Source: Acidobacteriota bacterium (GTDB lineage Bacteria; Acidobacteriota; Terriglobia; UBA7540). From it: a stretch of 48,385 nucleotides of DNA. Location: positions 1 to 48,385 of the forward strand of contig JAJYLL010000024.1 of the NCBI GenBank assembly GCA_021787735.1, written 5' to 3'. Below the pieces are notes generated by a model, which did not search any database, had not been told where the DNA came from, and saw only the letters and a program-made list of their open reading frames with translations. Each line of letters starts with the position of its first letter. Positions within the stretch are counted from its first letter, which is position 1. A program made the position numbers and the translations under genes. Below are positions 38,333 to 45,856 of this stretch, piece by piece.

Positions 38333-39640
38333 ATGAATGGAGAGCTAACACCCGTTTCCGTCACGGAGTCGCCGCGCGCGCTGCCGTCCGCCATGCACCT
38401 GCGCTATTTCTGGCTTCTAAGGTCCAACCACAATTTCCGCCGGCTGTGGCTGGCACAACTGGTCAGCGAGATGGGCGACTGGTTTTACAGTCTGGCAATT
38501 TATGACCTGTTGCTGGCAACGACTCACCGTAGCTCAGCGGTGGGATGGGCTATCATCATTCAAACGCTTCCGTGGTTTTTCATGACGCCGTTTGCAGGTT
38601 ACGTCACGGACCGCTTTCCGCGCCGGGCGCTGATGATTGCCGCCGACATATTCCGCGGCTTCATTGTGCTGGGCATGCTTCTGTCGTTGGTATCCACGAA
38701 CACGCGGCTGATCTATCTGCTGCTTGGCGCAGAAGTGATCTTCTCTTCTCTGTTTGAACCGGCTCGCAGCGCGCTGCTTCCCAACGTTGTGAGTAAAGAT
38801 GAAATCCTTCCCGCCAATGCCCTCTCATCTTCGACGTGGGCGTTTGCATTGGCCATCGGCGCGGCGCTCGGCGGAGCGGTGACGGCGCTGATGGGGCGCG
38901 ACTTCGCGTTTGCTATTGATTCGCTTTCGTTTTTCGTCTCGGCGGCTCTCATCCTTCGCATCCGCATCCACGAACCACACGCGGCGCCCATGCGCAAGCT
39001 CACGGAGAGCGTGTCCGAAGCAGCGGACAGCGTGCTCGAGGGCGTGGCTTATCTTCGTGAAAACAGAAAAACATTGACTCTCGTTCTGGCCAAGGCCGGT
39101 GTGGGATTTCTGGGTGGCTCACTGTTGCTGCTGGTGATTTTTGGGGAACGCATCTTTCCCGTTGAGGGTCACGGCGCTCTGGCAGTCGGCCTCCTCTACG
39201 CGGCGCGGGGCGTGGGGTCCGGGATCGGGCCGCTGATCGGCGACCGATTGACCGGCGGCTTTCAAGACAGGATGTGGCGAAGCATCGGGATCAGCTTCTT
39301 CCTGACGGCTGCGGCCTACGTCGCTTTCAGTTGCTCGCCCACGCTGCCACTGGCGCTGCTGTTCCTTTTGTTCGCAAGCATGGGCACCAGCAACATCTGG
39401 GTGATGTCCACTTCGCTGCTTCAAATCAACACTTCGGACCGCATTCGGGGCCGCGTCTTCTCGGTTGATTTCGGCGTCTTGATGCTGATGATCGCCATCT
39501 CCAACTACCTGATGGGGCTGGGCCTCGATACCTGGGGATTTTCGGCGCGTGAGCTTGCGGCCGGGCTGGGATTGGTTATGATTGTTCCAGGGGTCCTTTG
39601 GATGGTGGCGCTCCGGCGCTGGAGTGGCCGGGCCGACTGA
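38333..39640 (+). CDS. MFS transporter (EntS/MFS_3-like)
   Basis: This 435-residue inner-membrane protein has about twelve membrane helices. The first half contains FRRLWLAQLVSEMGDWFYSLAIYDLL (shown by position, near residues 35-60) and GYVTDRFPRRALMI, the MFS loop-2/3 motif. FEPARSALLPNVV is typical of the EntS-like MFS_3 group, which exports small molecules such as siderophores or drugs. Substrate is unknown. It lies 54 bases after the radical SAM gene but has its own promoter. A zinc-ribbon gene follows 38 bases later. Confidence 0.88.
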   Translation: MNGELTPVSVTESPRALPSAMHLRYFWLLRSNHNFRRLWLAQLVSEMGDWFYSLAIYDLLLATTHRSSAVGWAIIIQTLPWFFMTPFAGYVTDRFPRRALMIAADIFRGFIVLGMLLSLVSTNTRLIYLLLGAEVIFSSLFEPARSALLPNVVSKDEILPANALSSSTWAFALAIGAALGGAVTALMGRDFAFAIDSLSFFVSAALILRIRIHEPHAAPMRKLTESVSEAADSVLEGVAYLRENRKTLTLVLAKAGVGFLGGSLLLLVIFGERIFPVEGHGALAVGLLYAARGVGSGIGPLIGDRLTGGFQDRMWRSIGISFFLTAAAYVAFSCSPTLPLALLFLLFASMGTSNIWVMSTSLLQINTSDRIRGRVFSVDFGVLMLMIAISNYLMGLGLDTWGFSARELAAGLGLVMIVPGVLWMVALRRWSGRAD

Positions 39641-39678
39641 ACACCCTTCCCGATACGCGGCGTCACAGGGATTGCAGG

Positions 39679-40149
39679 ATGCTGAACCATCGCTTTGTTG
39701 CAGACCGCATGATCGGGCGCCTGGCGCGGATGCTGCGCCTGCTGGGATACGACACTCTTTACCAGCCCGAGCTGAAGCCGGCGGATCTCGCGGAACTCGC
39801 CCTTCGCGATGACCGCACGATCCTGACGCGCGGCGACACCAGCAAGCGATTTCCAGGCGCGGACAAAATCTTCAGCGTCAGGAGCGAACTCCCCACCGAG
39901 CAGTTGCTCGAAGTTATCGCGGAATTTTCTCTTGATCCGAAATCCGGCCTGTGGACCCGCTGCACGGTCTGCAACGGCAACATCGCATCGGTGGCAAAGG
40001 AACAGATCAAAGACCTCGTCAAACCCAAGGTGTACGAGATTTACCCGGAGTTCTACCGCTGTGCGGGCTGCGGGCGCGTCTACTGGCGCGGCTCACACGT
40101 GGAGAAAATTCTGCAGAACCTCTCGATCGTTCTGGGACGGGAGTTGTGA
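39679..40149 (+). CDS. Mut7-C RNase-domain protein with zinc ribbon
   Basis: The 156-residue protein starts with RFVADRMIGRLARMLRLLGYDT, the PIN-like Mut7-C domain opening with conserved Asp, and RDDRTILTRGD further on. A zinc ribbon (CTVCNG and CAGCGRVYWRGSH) closes the protein. The Mut7-C family is predicted to have RNase activity because of its PIN fold; no activity is proven for bacterial members. ATG 39679 is the start of homology. It follows the MFS gene closely and is probably co-transcribed. Confidence 0.88.
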   Translation: MLNHRFVADRMIGRLARMLRLLGYDTLYQPELKPADLAELALRDDRTILTRGDTSKRFPGADKIFSVRSELPTEQLLEVIAEFSLDPKSGLWTRCTVCNGNIASVAKEQIKDLVKPKVYEIYPEFYRCAGCGRVYWRGSHVEKILQNLSIVLGREL

Positions 40150-40201
40150 TCCTGCGCCGCCGTCGCGCACATACCGCGCACAGCTCGTATCTTGTCTGCT
40201 G

Positions 40202-40801
40202 TTATCGCCGGACAGCCACGATGACGCCCGTGGCCCAATAGAGCGGGGCAATTGCGAACCGGCCGTCGCCGGCAAGGTGTTCGATCAGGACAGGTACTTT
40301 TTCCGCGTGGCCTTCCGGCCACTTCACCTGAGGGATAAGGTCGTCAACAATATAAAATCCGCCATGCTTCACAATCCTGAGGCAATCCTCCATCCCCTCG
40401 TACTTGCCGGGCATGGCGTCAGCAAAAACAAAATCGTAGCTCGCCTCCGGTTGGCGCTTCAAAAACTGGTGGCCGTCTTCAAGCACGAGCGTCAGGCGGG
40501 TGTCATGGCCCAGGAACTCGCGCGCAACATGCTGATGTGCGGAGCTGATATCAACGCTGGTCAAGGTTGCGTGGGCGTCCATTCCAGACAGGATCCATGC
40601 GGTTGCGACGCCTGTGCCCGTGCCCAGCTCCAGCAGCCGGCCGCCGGGTTTTGAGGCCGCAAGCGCGCGCAGCAACGCTCCCGTGCGGGTCTCGGAAGCC
40701 AGGTCAAATCCCATGGCGCGCGTCCGCGCTTCGATTGCCGCCAGGGCCGCGGGCGGATGGACCAAGTCGGGATCTCTCAATCCTTTGATTGCTAATTTCA
40801 T
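40202..40801 (-). CDS. Class I SAM-dependent O-methyltransferase
   Basis: The 199-residue protein has the SAM-binding motif LLELGTGTGVATAWIL, TSVDIS after the second strand and VLEDGHQFL, typical of the O-methyltransferase-3/COMT-like family. The N-terminal signature HPPAALAAIEARTRAMGF (about residues 13-30) fits a group common in acidobacteria. Substrate is unknown. TACAAT on the minus strand (40814-40809) ends seven bases before ATG 40801, so that start is likely and the mRNA would be leaderless. Earlier in-frame codons up to 41035 overlap the divergent clsB-like gene and are unlikely. Confidence 0.88.
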   Translation of the reverse strand: MKLAIKGLRDPDLVHPPAALAAIEARTRAMGFDLASETRTGALLRALAASKPGGRLLELGTGTGVATAWILSGMDAHATLTSVDISSAHQHVAREFLGHDTRLTLVLEDGHQFLKRQPEASYDFVFADAMPGKYEGMEDCLRIVKHGGFYIVDDLIPQVKWPEGHAEKVPVLIEHLAGDGRFAIAPLYWATGVIVAVRR

Positions 40802-40808
40802 CATGCCC

Positions 40809-40814
40809 ATTGTA
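40809..40814 (-). promoter_or_regulatory. -10 box of the O-methyltransferase gene
   Basis: TACAAT on the minus strand, with TTGCAG 17 bases upstream as a weak -35, ends seven bases before ATG 40801. This places the predicted transcription start at or next to the start codon. Confidence 0.5.
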
Positions 40815-40884
40815 AACAGGGCGAATCGAAACTGCAAAGCCGTGGCTCTCCAGTCGTGCGCGAGACTGCTTGCAATCATCGCGG

Positions 40885-40890
40885 TATGAT
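40885..40890 (+). promoter_or_regulatory. -10 box of the clsB-like gene
   Basis: TATGAT ends eight bases before ATG 40899, with no ribosome site between. The -35 is poor. The layout predicts a leader of zero to two bases. Confidence 0.45.
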
Positions 40891-40898
40891 AGTAATTA

Positions 40899-42410
40899 AT
40901 GGCAGTGCCCGAACCTCCCATCATCCCCGTGGCAAGCGAGCCGCTCTCGGCAGTCCGCGTGTTTGCGGACCAGGCATTTTCCCGCGCGGCCGGAGCTCCA
41001 TTGGTTCCCGGTAACAGCGTTCGGCTGCTGCGCAACGCGGAAGAGAATTACCCCGCCTGGAAAGACGCCATCCGTCAGGCCCGCCGCACCGTTCATTTTG
41101 AAAGCTACATCATTCACGATGACGACATCGGCCGCGAATTCGCCACGCTCCTGGCCGAAAAGGCGCGCGAGGGCGTTCATGTGCGGGTGCTCTATGACTG
41201 GATGGGAGCGATTGCCCGCAGCGGGTGGACCTTCTGGCGGCTGCTGCGCCGCGCGGGCGTGGAAGTGCGGTGCTTTAATCCGCCGCGTGTAGACAGCGCA
41301 TTTGGCTGGCTCAGCCGCGACCACCGCAAGACGATCGTTGTGGACAACCAGGTCGCGTTCGTCACCGGGCTTTGCGTGGGACAGCACTGGGCGGGCGATC
41401 CCAAGCGCCGGATTGCCCCCTGGCGCGACACCGGGATTGCCCTTGAAGGGCCCGCCGTGCCCCAGGTTGAGGCAGCGTTTGCCTCCATCTGGGCGGCGTG
41501 CGGCCCCGCGATACCGGGAGGTGATCTTTTAGCCGTGGGTGCTGCTCCGCCAGCGGCGGGCGACGTCAGCCTTCGGATCATCGCTACGCAGCCCGGCGTG
41601 GCTTCAACGTACCGTCTGGACCAGTTGATTGCCGCCGTGGCCCGCGAATCCATCTGGCTGACCGATGCTTATTTTGTGGGAACGTCGTCGTATATCCAGG
41701 CGCTTTGCGCGGCGGCGGCCGACGGAGTGGATGTTCGCCTGCTGCTTCCGCGAGCGGGCGACGTACCGTTTATCCGAGCCATTTCGCGGGCCGGCTACCG
41801 CACGCTGATTGAGGCCGGCGTGCGCGTCTTTGAGTGGAACGGCCCTATGCTCCACGCTAAGACCGCGGTTGCGGACGCGCGCTGGGCGCGCGTGGGCTCG
41901 ACCAACCTGAACATTGCAAGCTGGGTCAGCAACTGGGAACTCGACGTGATTGCCGAAGACGAGGGCTTTGCCTCGGAAATGCAGTCCATGTATCTGGACG
42001 ACCTGAGCCACTCAACAGAGATTGTTCTGACGCCCAAACGCCGCGCCAGGCCCATTGTGCCGCGCCGCATGCGCGCGCGGCCTCGCGGCGCCGCTCGCGG
42101 CAGCGCCAACTGGGCGGCGAAAGGAGTGCTAAGGGTCGGCAAGGTGGTGGGCGCCGCCGTCACCAGCAGCCGCGTGCTGGGCCCGGCAGAGGCTTCACTG
42201 ATGTTTTCAGCCGGTCTGACGCTGGCGGGGTTTGTTGCGGCGGCCATTCTGTTGCCCAGGCTTGTTGCCGGATTTCTGGCCGTTGTGGGCGCCTGGGTGG
42301 CCCTGACCCTTTTTGTGCAGGCCTGGCGGCTGCGTTTTCCGCGTAAGAAGCCCATGGAGAATTCCGAAAGCGCCGAAGGCAAACCGCCCGCGCCGCCGGA
42401 ATCACCGTGA
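40899..42410 (+). CDS. Cardiolipin synthase-like phospholipase D protein (ClsB type)
   Basis: The 503-residue protein has two phospholipase D HKD motifs: HRKTIVVD (H142, K144, D149) and HAKTAVAD (H319, K321, D326). Together they form one active site for phosphatidyl transfer. The architecture without N-terminal membrane helices, with SYIIHDDDIG early, fits the ClsB group that makes cardiolipin at the inner membrane. The C-terminus is unusual: a basic Arg-rich region followed by two membrane helices (about residues 430-475). An EEP-family gene follows after 103 bases, as clsB-ybhP lie together in E. coli. Confidence 0.88.
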   Translation: MAVPEPPIIPVASEPLSAVRVFADQAFSRAAGAPLVPGNSVRLLRNAEENYPAWKDAIRQARRTVHFESYIIHDDDIGREFATLLAEKAREGVHVRVLYDWMGAIARSGWTFWRLLRRAGVEVRCFNPPRVDSAFGWLSRDHRKTIVVDNQVAFVTGLCVGQHWAGDPKRRIAPWRDTGIALEGPAVPQVEAAFASIWAACGPAIPGGDLLAVGAAPPAAGDVSLRIIATQPGVASTYRLDQLIAAVARESIWLTDAYFVGTSSYIQALCAAAADGVDVRLLLPRAGDVPFIRAISRAGYRTLIEAGVRVFEWNGPMLHAKTAVADARWARVGSTNLNIASWVSNWELDVIAEDEGFASEMQSMYLDDLSHSTEIVLTPKRRARPIVPRRMRARPRGAARGSANWAAKGVLRVGKVVGAAVTSSRVLGPAEASLMFSAGLTLAGFVAAAILLPRLVAGFLAVVGAWVALTLFVQAWRLRFPRKKPMENSESAEGKPPAPPESP

Positions 42411-42513
42411 AGGCCCGGGCTAATTTCTCTGGCGCCGCTCGATCGATCGGCGCCGGTTCTGCATCTAAAATAGGTATAGCCCCGAAGGCCCCAGCCGGTG
42501 GGGCGACCTGCTT

Positions 42514-43368
42514 ATGACGGAGCACACAGGAAGAACCCACACTCTGCGCGTTGCCACTTACAACATTCACAAGTGCCGCGGAATTGACCAGCGCGTGCGC
42601 CCGGAAAGGATCGCCCACGTGCTGCGGGAGATGGATGCGGACATCGTGGCGCTGCAGGAGGTGGTGGGGCGGGGGCCGCATTCGCATGAGGACCAGGCCC
42701 GCTATGTGGCGGAGACACTGGGTTATCACCCGGCTTTCGGCGAGAACCGACGGCACAACGGCGCGGCTTACGGCAACCTGCTGCTGTCTCGTTTCCCGAT
42801 TGCAGGCTTCTGGAATTACGACATTACGGCGCGCGGGCGCGAGCCGCGAGGCGTGCTGCGGGCCGACGTGCGCCTTGCCGGTGGGCACATCCTGCACCTT
42901 TTCAACGTGCATCTCGGCACGGCCTTCCTCGAACGGCGCGAGCAGGCCCGCCACATGATCGGCACGCGCATTCTGCGCAACGACGAACTGGCCGGAACGC
43001 GGATTGTGCTGGGCGACTTTAACGAATGGGTCCCCGGCGACGCCACCCGGTTGCTCTCCGCCCACTTCGGCGTCCGCACCCTTGGTTCACTTGCGACGCG
43101 CCTCCGGACCTATCCCTGCGTGCTGCCGATGCTTCGGCTCGACCATATTTACTTTGACAAAAACCTCAAGCTCCACAGCCTCGAGTTGCACCGCAGTCGC
43201 CGGGCGCTCGTCGCTTCTGACCATTTGCCGGTGCTGGCAGAATTCAGCCTGCAACCTCAAGGCGAACACGCCTCTCGCCGCATGGCCTCTCACGCAAGCT
43301 CGCCCCATGGGCCCCGGAAAGGCCTTGAAATCTCGAGTCCATTACACGTTCCGGAACGCTTCCTCTAA
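42514..43368 (+). CDS. Endonuclease/exonuclease/phosphatase (EEP) family protein, YbhP-like
   Basis: This 284-residue protein has the EEP fold with TYNIHKCRG (metal-binding Asn), ALQEVV (Glu), NVHLGTA (His), VLGDFNEW (Asp, Asn) and ASDHLPVLAEF (Asp, His), all expected catalytic residues. Substrates of the family range from DNA to phosphoesters and sphingolipids. Position behind a ClsB-like gene, as in E. coli ybhP, suggests a role in phospholipid metabolism. It has no ribosome site of strength. The stop overlaps the end of a convergent pseudogene by four bases. Confidence 0.87.
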   Translation: MTEHTGRTHTLRVATYNIHKCRGIDQRVRPERIAHVLREMDADIVALQEVVGRGPHSHEDQARYVAETLGYHPAFGENRRHNGAAYGNLLLSRFPIAGFWNYDITARGREPRGVLRADVRLAGGHILHLFNVHLGTAFLERREQARHMIGTRILRNDELAGTRIVLGDFNEWVPGDATRLLSAHFGVRTLGSLATRLRTYPCVLPMLRLDHIYFDKNLKLHSLELHRSRRALVASDHLPVLAEFSLQPQGEHASRRMASHASSPHGPRKGLEISSPLHVPERFL

Positions 43369-43934
43369 TTTCGATACCCTTGAATATCCAGGTTCGTAAG
43401 CCCTTTGGCACGGGCCCACTCTACCGCTTCGCTGTATTCGGAGCGAGTAATCCGGGGCGTTAACTGAAGATACTGCGACGCCATAAAGGCGGGCATGTAT
43501 TGAGACATGAGGTTCAGATAAGTCTCTTTGGCAAGGTTCTGCGCGATCAACTCCACAACGGCCTTTGTGCCGCTCACGCCGTTCGGCATGACGAGATGCC
43601 GGACCATCAGTCCCCGGTACATCAGGTCGTCCGGCGCCGGATGCGCAACTCCCACCTGCTGGTGCATCTCAAGCAGGGCGGCTTTCGCAGTCTCGGGGTA
43701 AGTATCGGCGCCCGAGGAGTATTGGGCGGCCATCCTGCCGTCTGAATACTTGAGGTCGGGCAGCCGGTTCGCTCCGCACCGCCGTGGGCAAAGTTCGCAC
43801 CGTTTCATCACGTCCCACAGCTCCTGCGCTCGCTTTTTCAATTCGTCGCGCCTGTGCAAAGTGAGATAGCCTGGCTGGAACCCGGGATTGATATCCGCTT
43901 CATTCCCGCCGCGAGGTCGACTGGTTATTGGCAT
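43365..43934 (-). pseudogene. Pyruvate-formate-lyase-activase-like radical SAM gene lacking its radical SAM core
   Basis: The frame from ATG 43934 encodes about 189 residues of the COG1313 PflA-like family. The N-terminal part is intact (GYLTLHRRDEL, then CELCPRRCGANRL). It jumps directly to the C-terminal part (PDLKYSDGRMAAQYSSGADTY..., VRHLVMPNGVSGTK, LMSQYMPAF). The segment that normally lies between them, about 120 residues with FSGCNLxCxFCQN and the SAM-binding strands, is missing. The join is in frame (NRL-PDLKY), so no stop codon reveals the loss. Without the cluster-binding cysteines it cannot act as a radical SAM enzyme. It is either a recent pseudogene or a reduced protein of new role. 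Confidence 0.8.
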
Positions 43935-44191
43935 TTCATGGCGAATCGAGCCGGCTGGCCGTTGGCTACTATCGGAGCACAGGCAGGAGTCAAAGCCTAG
44001 CCTTGACGCCGCCAAAGGCGAATCGAGGTTGACGGGTTCCGTCCTTGACAAAGCACACACCTGGGATTGCCTCCGGGCCATTTGGCAGGGAAGTGCAGGA
44101 AGGAGGCGCATTGCCCAATATTATTCTAGGCTGCGCGGGCTTCTCTTCCAATCCGGATACGGGCCAAAGAACAGGCCTTGCGAACAACTTT

Positions 44192-45046
44192 TCAGAACGG
44201 CGGAGCAAGAGCCAGCAGACCTTCGGCGAGCGCGCGGCCGATGTTCGTGATGAGATCCAGCTTCCCATTCACCGCATAGAGATGGGGCGTGAGAGTCCAG
44301 AGTTCCCGCTCAATTCGGCGCGGCGCCACGCTGCCGCCGCCGCGGCGATGTTCGAGTTCCGCTACCAGCATGGGCACGACCTTATCGCTGAGCCGCAGGG
44401 CGGTATCCACCACAAAAAGCGTTATGTCCGGCCGGACCCGTTGCACTCTGTCAAAGAAAGCTGCAATCTCCCGGTCCTCAAGGTTCTTGGGAGGAGACGA
44501 CTTCAGCTCGAGGTAGGCCAGCTTGCCTTCCGCAGCGGCGATCACATCAAGGTCGCCACCTACTCCCCGGGCGTGGAACCGCACTCCCGCCGCCACATCA
44601 AATCCGAACCTTCGGCCCAGTTCGCGTGCTACGTACCATTCAAGCGTTCCGCCAAAGCTCTTGGCGGTGCGGAGCAACCGGTAGCGGTCCGGCGAAGGTT
44701 TTCCGGCGAGCCCTAGTTTAACCAGCGATTCCGCGTATGCCCTCGACTGGCTCTTCTTCAGGTATTGCGTGACTTCTTCCGGAGTAAACCCTTCCGGGTG
44801 CTGAATGGCTCCGCGCAGAAAGAGGCGGAAAGCATAGTGGCCAAGCAGTCCAGCAAGCTGATCGAGCTTCTCCTCATCGAGGTTTTCAGGAAAAGGTAAG
44901 TCGAGCCGGGCTTTGCTCGGGCGCAGTCCACGCCGGGCCAGCATGGCCATGGCTTCGCCCATGGGAAGAATGGCTTTCTGATACCTCAGCGGACGCGCGG
45001 CGGCCGCATCGATCTCCATTTCACGGACTGTGGGACCTTTCTTCAT
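44192..45046 (-). CDS. Possible PD-(D/E)XK nuclease-like protein
   Basis: I do not recognise a named family for this 284-residue protein. Its middle has a pattern of PD-(D/E)XK nucleases: GVGGDLDVIAA (candidate Asp), then 12 residues later YLELKSSPP with the E-x-K pair. Before it, a winged-helix-like segment (FTPEEVTQYLKKSQSRAYAESLVKLGLAG) could bind DNA. The C-terminus forms helices with a hydrophobic end. It lies 21 bases after an HhH-protein gene in the same direction, suggesting a DNA repair or defence pair. Start ATG 45046 follows AACGGAGC. Confidence 0.6.
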   Translation of the reverse strand: MKKGPTVREMEIDAAAARPLRYQKAILPMGEAMAMLARRGLRPSKARLDLPFPENLDEEKLDQLAGLLGHYAFRLFLRGAIQHPEGFTPEEVTQYLKKSQSRAYAESLVKLGLAGKPSPDRYRLLRTAKSFGGTLEWYVARELGRRFGFDVAAGVRFHARGVGGDLDVIAAAEGKLAYLELKSSPPKNLEDREIAAFFDRVQRVRPDITLFVVDTALRLSDKVVPMLVAELEHRRGGGSVAPRRIERELWTLTPHLYAVNGKLDLITNIGRALAEGLLALAPPF

Positions 45047-45067
45047 GCTCCGTTCCTAAGGTGAGGT

Positions 45068-45532
45068 TCATTCAGCCTGGCCTTGAGCCAGCTTGCGAAT
45101 CGGATACCAGATCGGGCGCACTTCCCGAATGAAGATCTCCGCGGTCTTAGGACCGATATGCTTGATTTCCTGCAATCTCGCGGAGAGTTCCCGGGTCGTC
45201 TTTGCAATTGCCAGCAGATTCGTAAGCGTTCCGTATCGCTGTTTCAGCTCTTCCGAAACGTGCAGAAGTTTTGTTGCCGTGGAGAAATCAAAGCGGACGT
45301 AGTGCGCGTCATCCAGCAGACGCACCAGTTTGTCCCAGCCGGCACGGAGGATCGCATCCGGACTCACCAGCCCCGCCGCAGCCAGCGCCATGTAAGCGCG
45401 CTCCGCAACCTGCCGCTGAATAGGCTTGCCAAACAGCAGGCATGCAAGGAACCACTTGAACAGTTCGGCTTCCTCTTTCGGCGGCAGGCAAATGCCCAGG
45501 TCTTCAGCGATATGTGGTTGCTCTGGGTGCAT
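45068..45532 (-). CDS. HhH/endonuclease III-like protein without catalytic Asp
   Basis: This 154-residue protein has an endonuclease III-like all-helical fold, with LLFGKPIQRQVAERAYMAL early and an HhH motif LQEIKHIGPKTAEIFIREV near residue 128. The Lys after GP fits the position of the glycosylase Lys, but the following GxxxD with the catalytic Asp of Nth/MutY is not seen, and the C-terminal Fe-S cysteines are absent. It may bind DNA without glycosylase activity. It is followed by the PD-(D/E)XK-like gene and is divergent from the DUF5009 gene. Confidence 0.65.
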   Translation of the reverse strand: MHPEQPHIAEDLGICLPPKEEAELFKWFLACLLFGKPIQRQVAERAYMALAAAGLVSPDAILRAGWDKLVRLLDDAHYVRFDFSTATKLLHVSEELKQRYGTLTNLLAIAKTTRELSARLQEIKHIGPKTAEIFIREVRPIWYPIRKLAQGQAE

Positions 45533-45636
45533 CCGAGACCTGCGCTATGACACAGTCTGATGTCCTTCTTAATCCCATCATAAACTTGCCCGGAAGCTTG
45601 TTCCAGCTTATCCTCCGACGATGCCGAATTCGAAAT

Positions 45637-45657
45637 CCCGGCTTCGCGTGAGCCGGG
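45637..45657. repeat. Perfect 7-bp hairpin in a divergent intergenic region
   Basis: CCCGGCT and AGCCGGG flank a seven-base loop, with an outer partial pairing ATGCC/GCAT. It lies between the divergent HhH and DUF5009 genes, so a terminator role is unlikely. It may be an operator or a repetitive palindromic element. Confidence 0.4.
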
Positions 45658-45750
45658 CATCTGCAAAATCTGTATAAATTCACTTCCCTTTTTTCCTGAC
45701 CCGCGCTATTTTCTCTGGACGTAGTCCGATTCCTTTTCTGATATCGAGAT

Positions 45751-45824
45751 GGCCGAGCGGAGTCGGCCGAGTGGAACAGAACTCCGGGACCTTGCTTTCA
45801 GAGCAAGGCCGGTTCCTGCACCGG
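45751..45824 (+). ncRNA. Structured leader of three hairpins upstream of the DUF5009 gene
   Basis: Three perfect hairpins follow each other: GGCCGA/TCGGCC (45751-45768), CCTTGCT/AGCAAGG (45790-45808) and CCGGT/ACCGG (45809-45824). The DUF5009 ribosome site GGAGG at 45846 comes 22 bases later. The order could be a cis-regulatory RNA, or a relic of a tRNA-like gene, because its start (GAGATGGCCGAGCGG) resembles tRNA-Ser/Leu. No known riboswitch consensus is recognised. Confidence 0.35.
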
Positions 45825-45856
45825 GAGATGTCCACAACATCCTGTGGAGGTCGCAA

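Noticed and set aside
45745-45830. A tRNA-Ser/Leu gene
   Set aside because: The start resembles a D-arm, but there is no matching acceptor stem and the T-loop lacks TTCRA. I kept it only as a structured leader.
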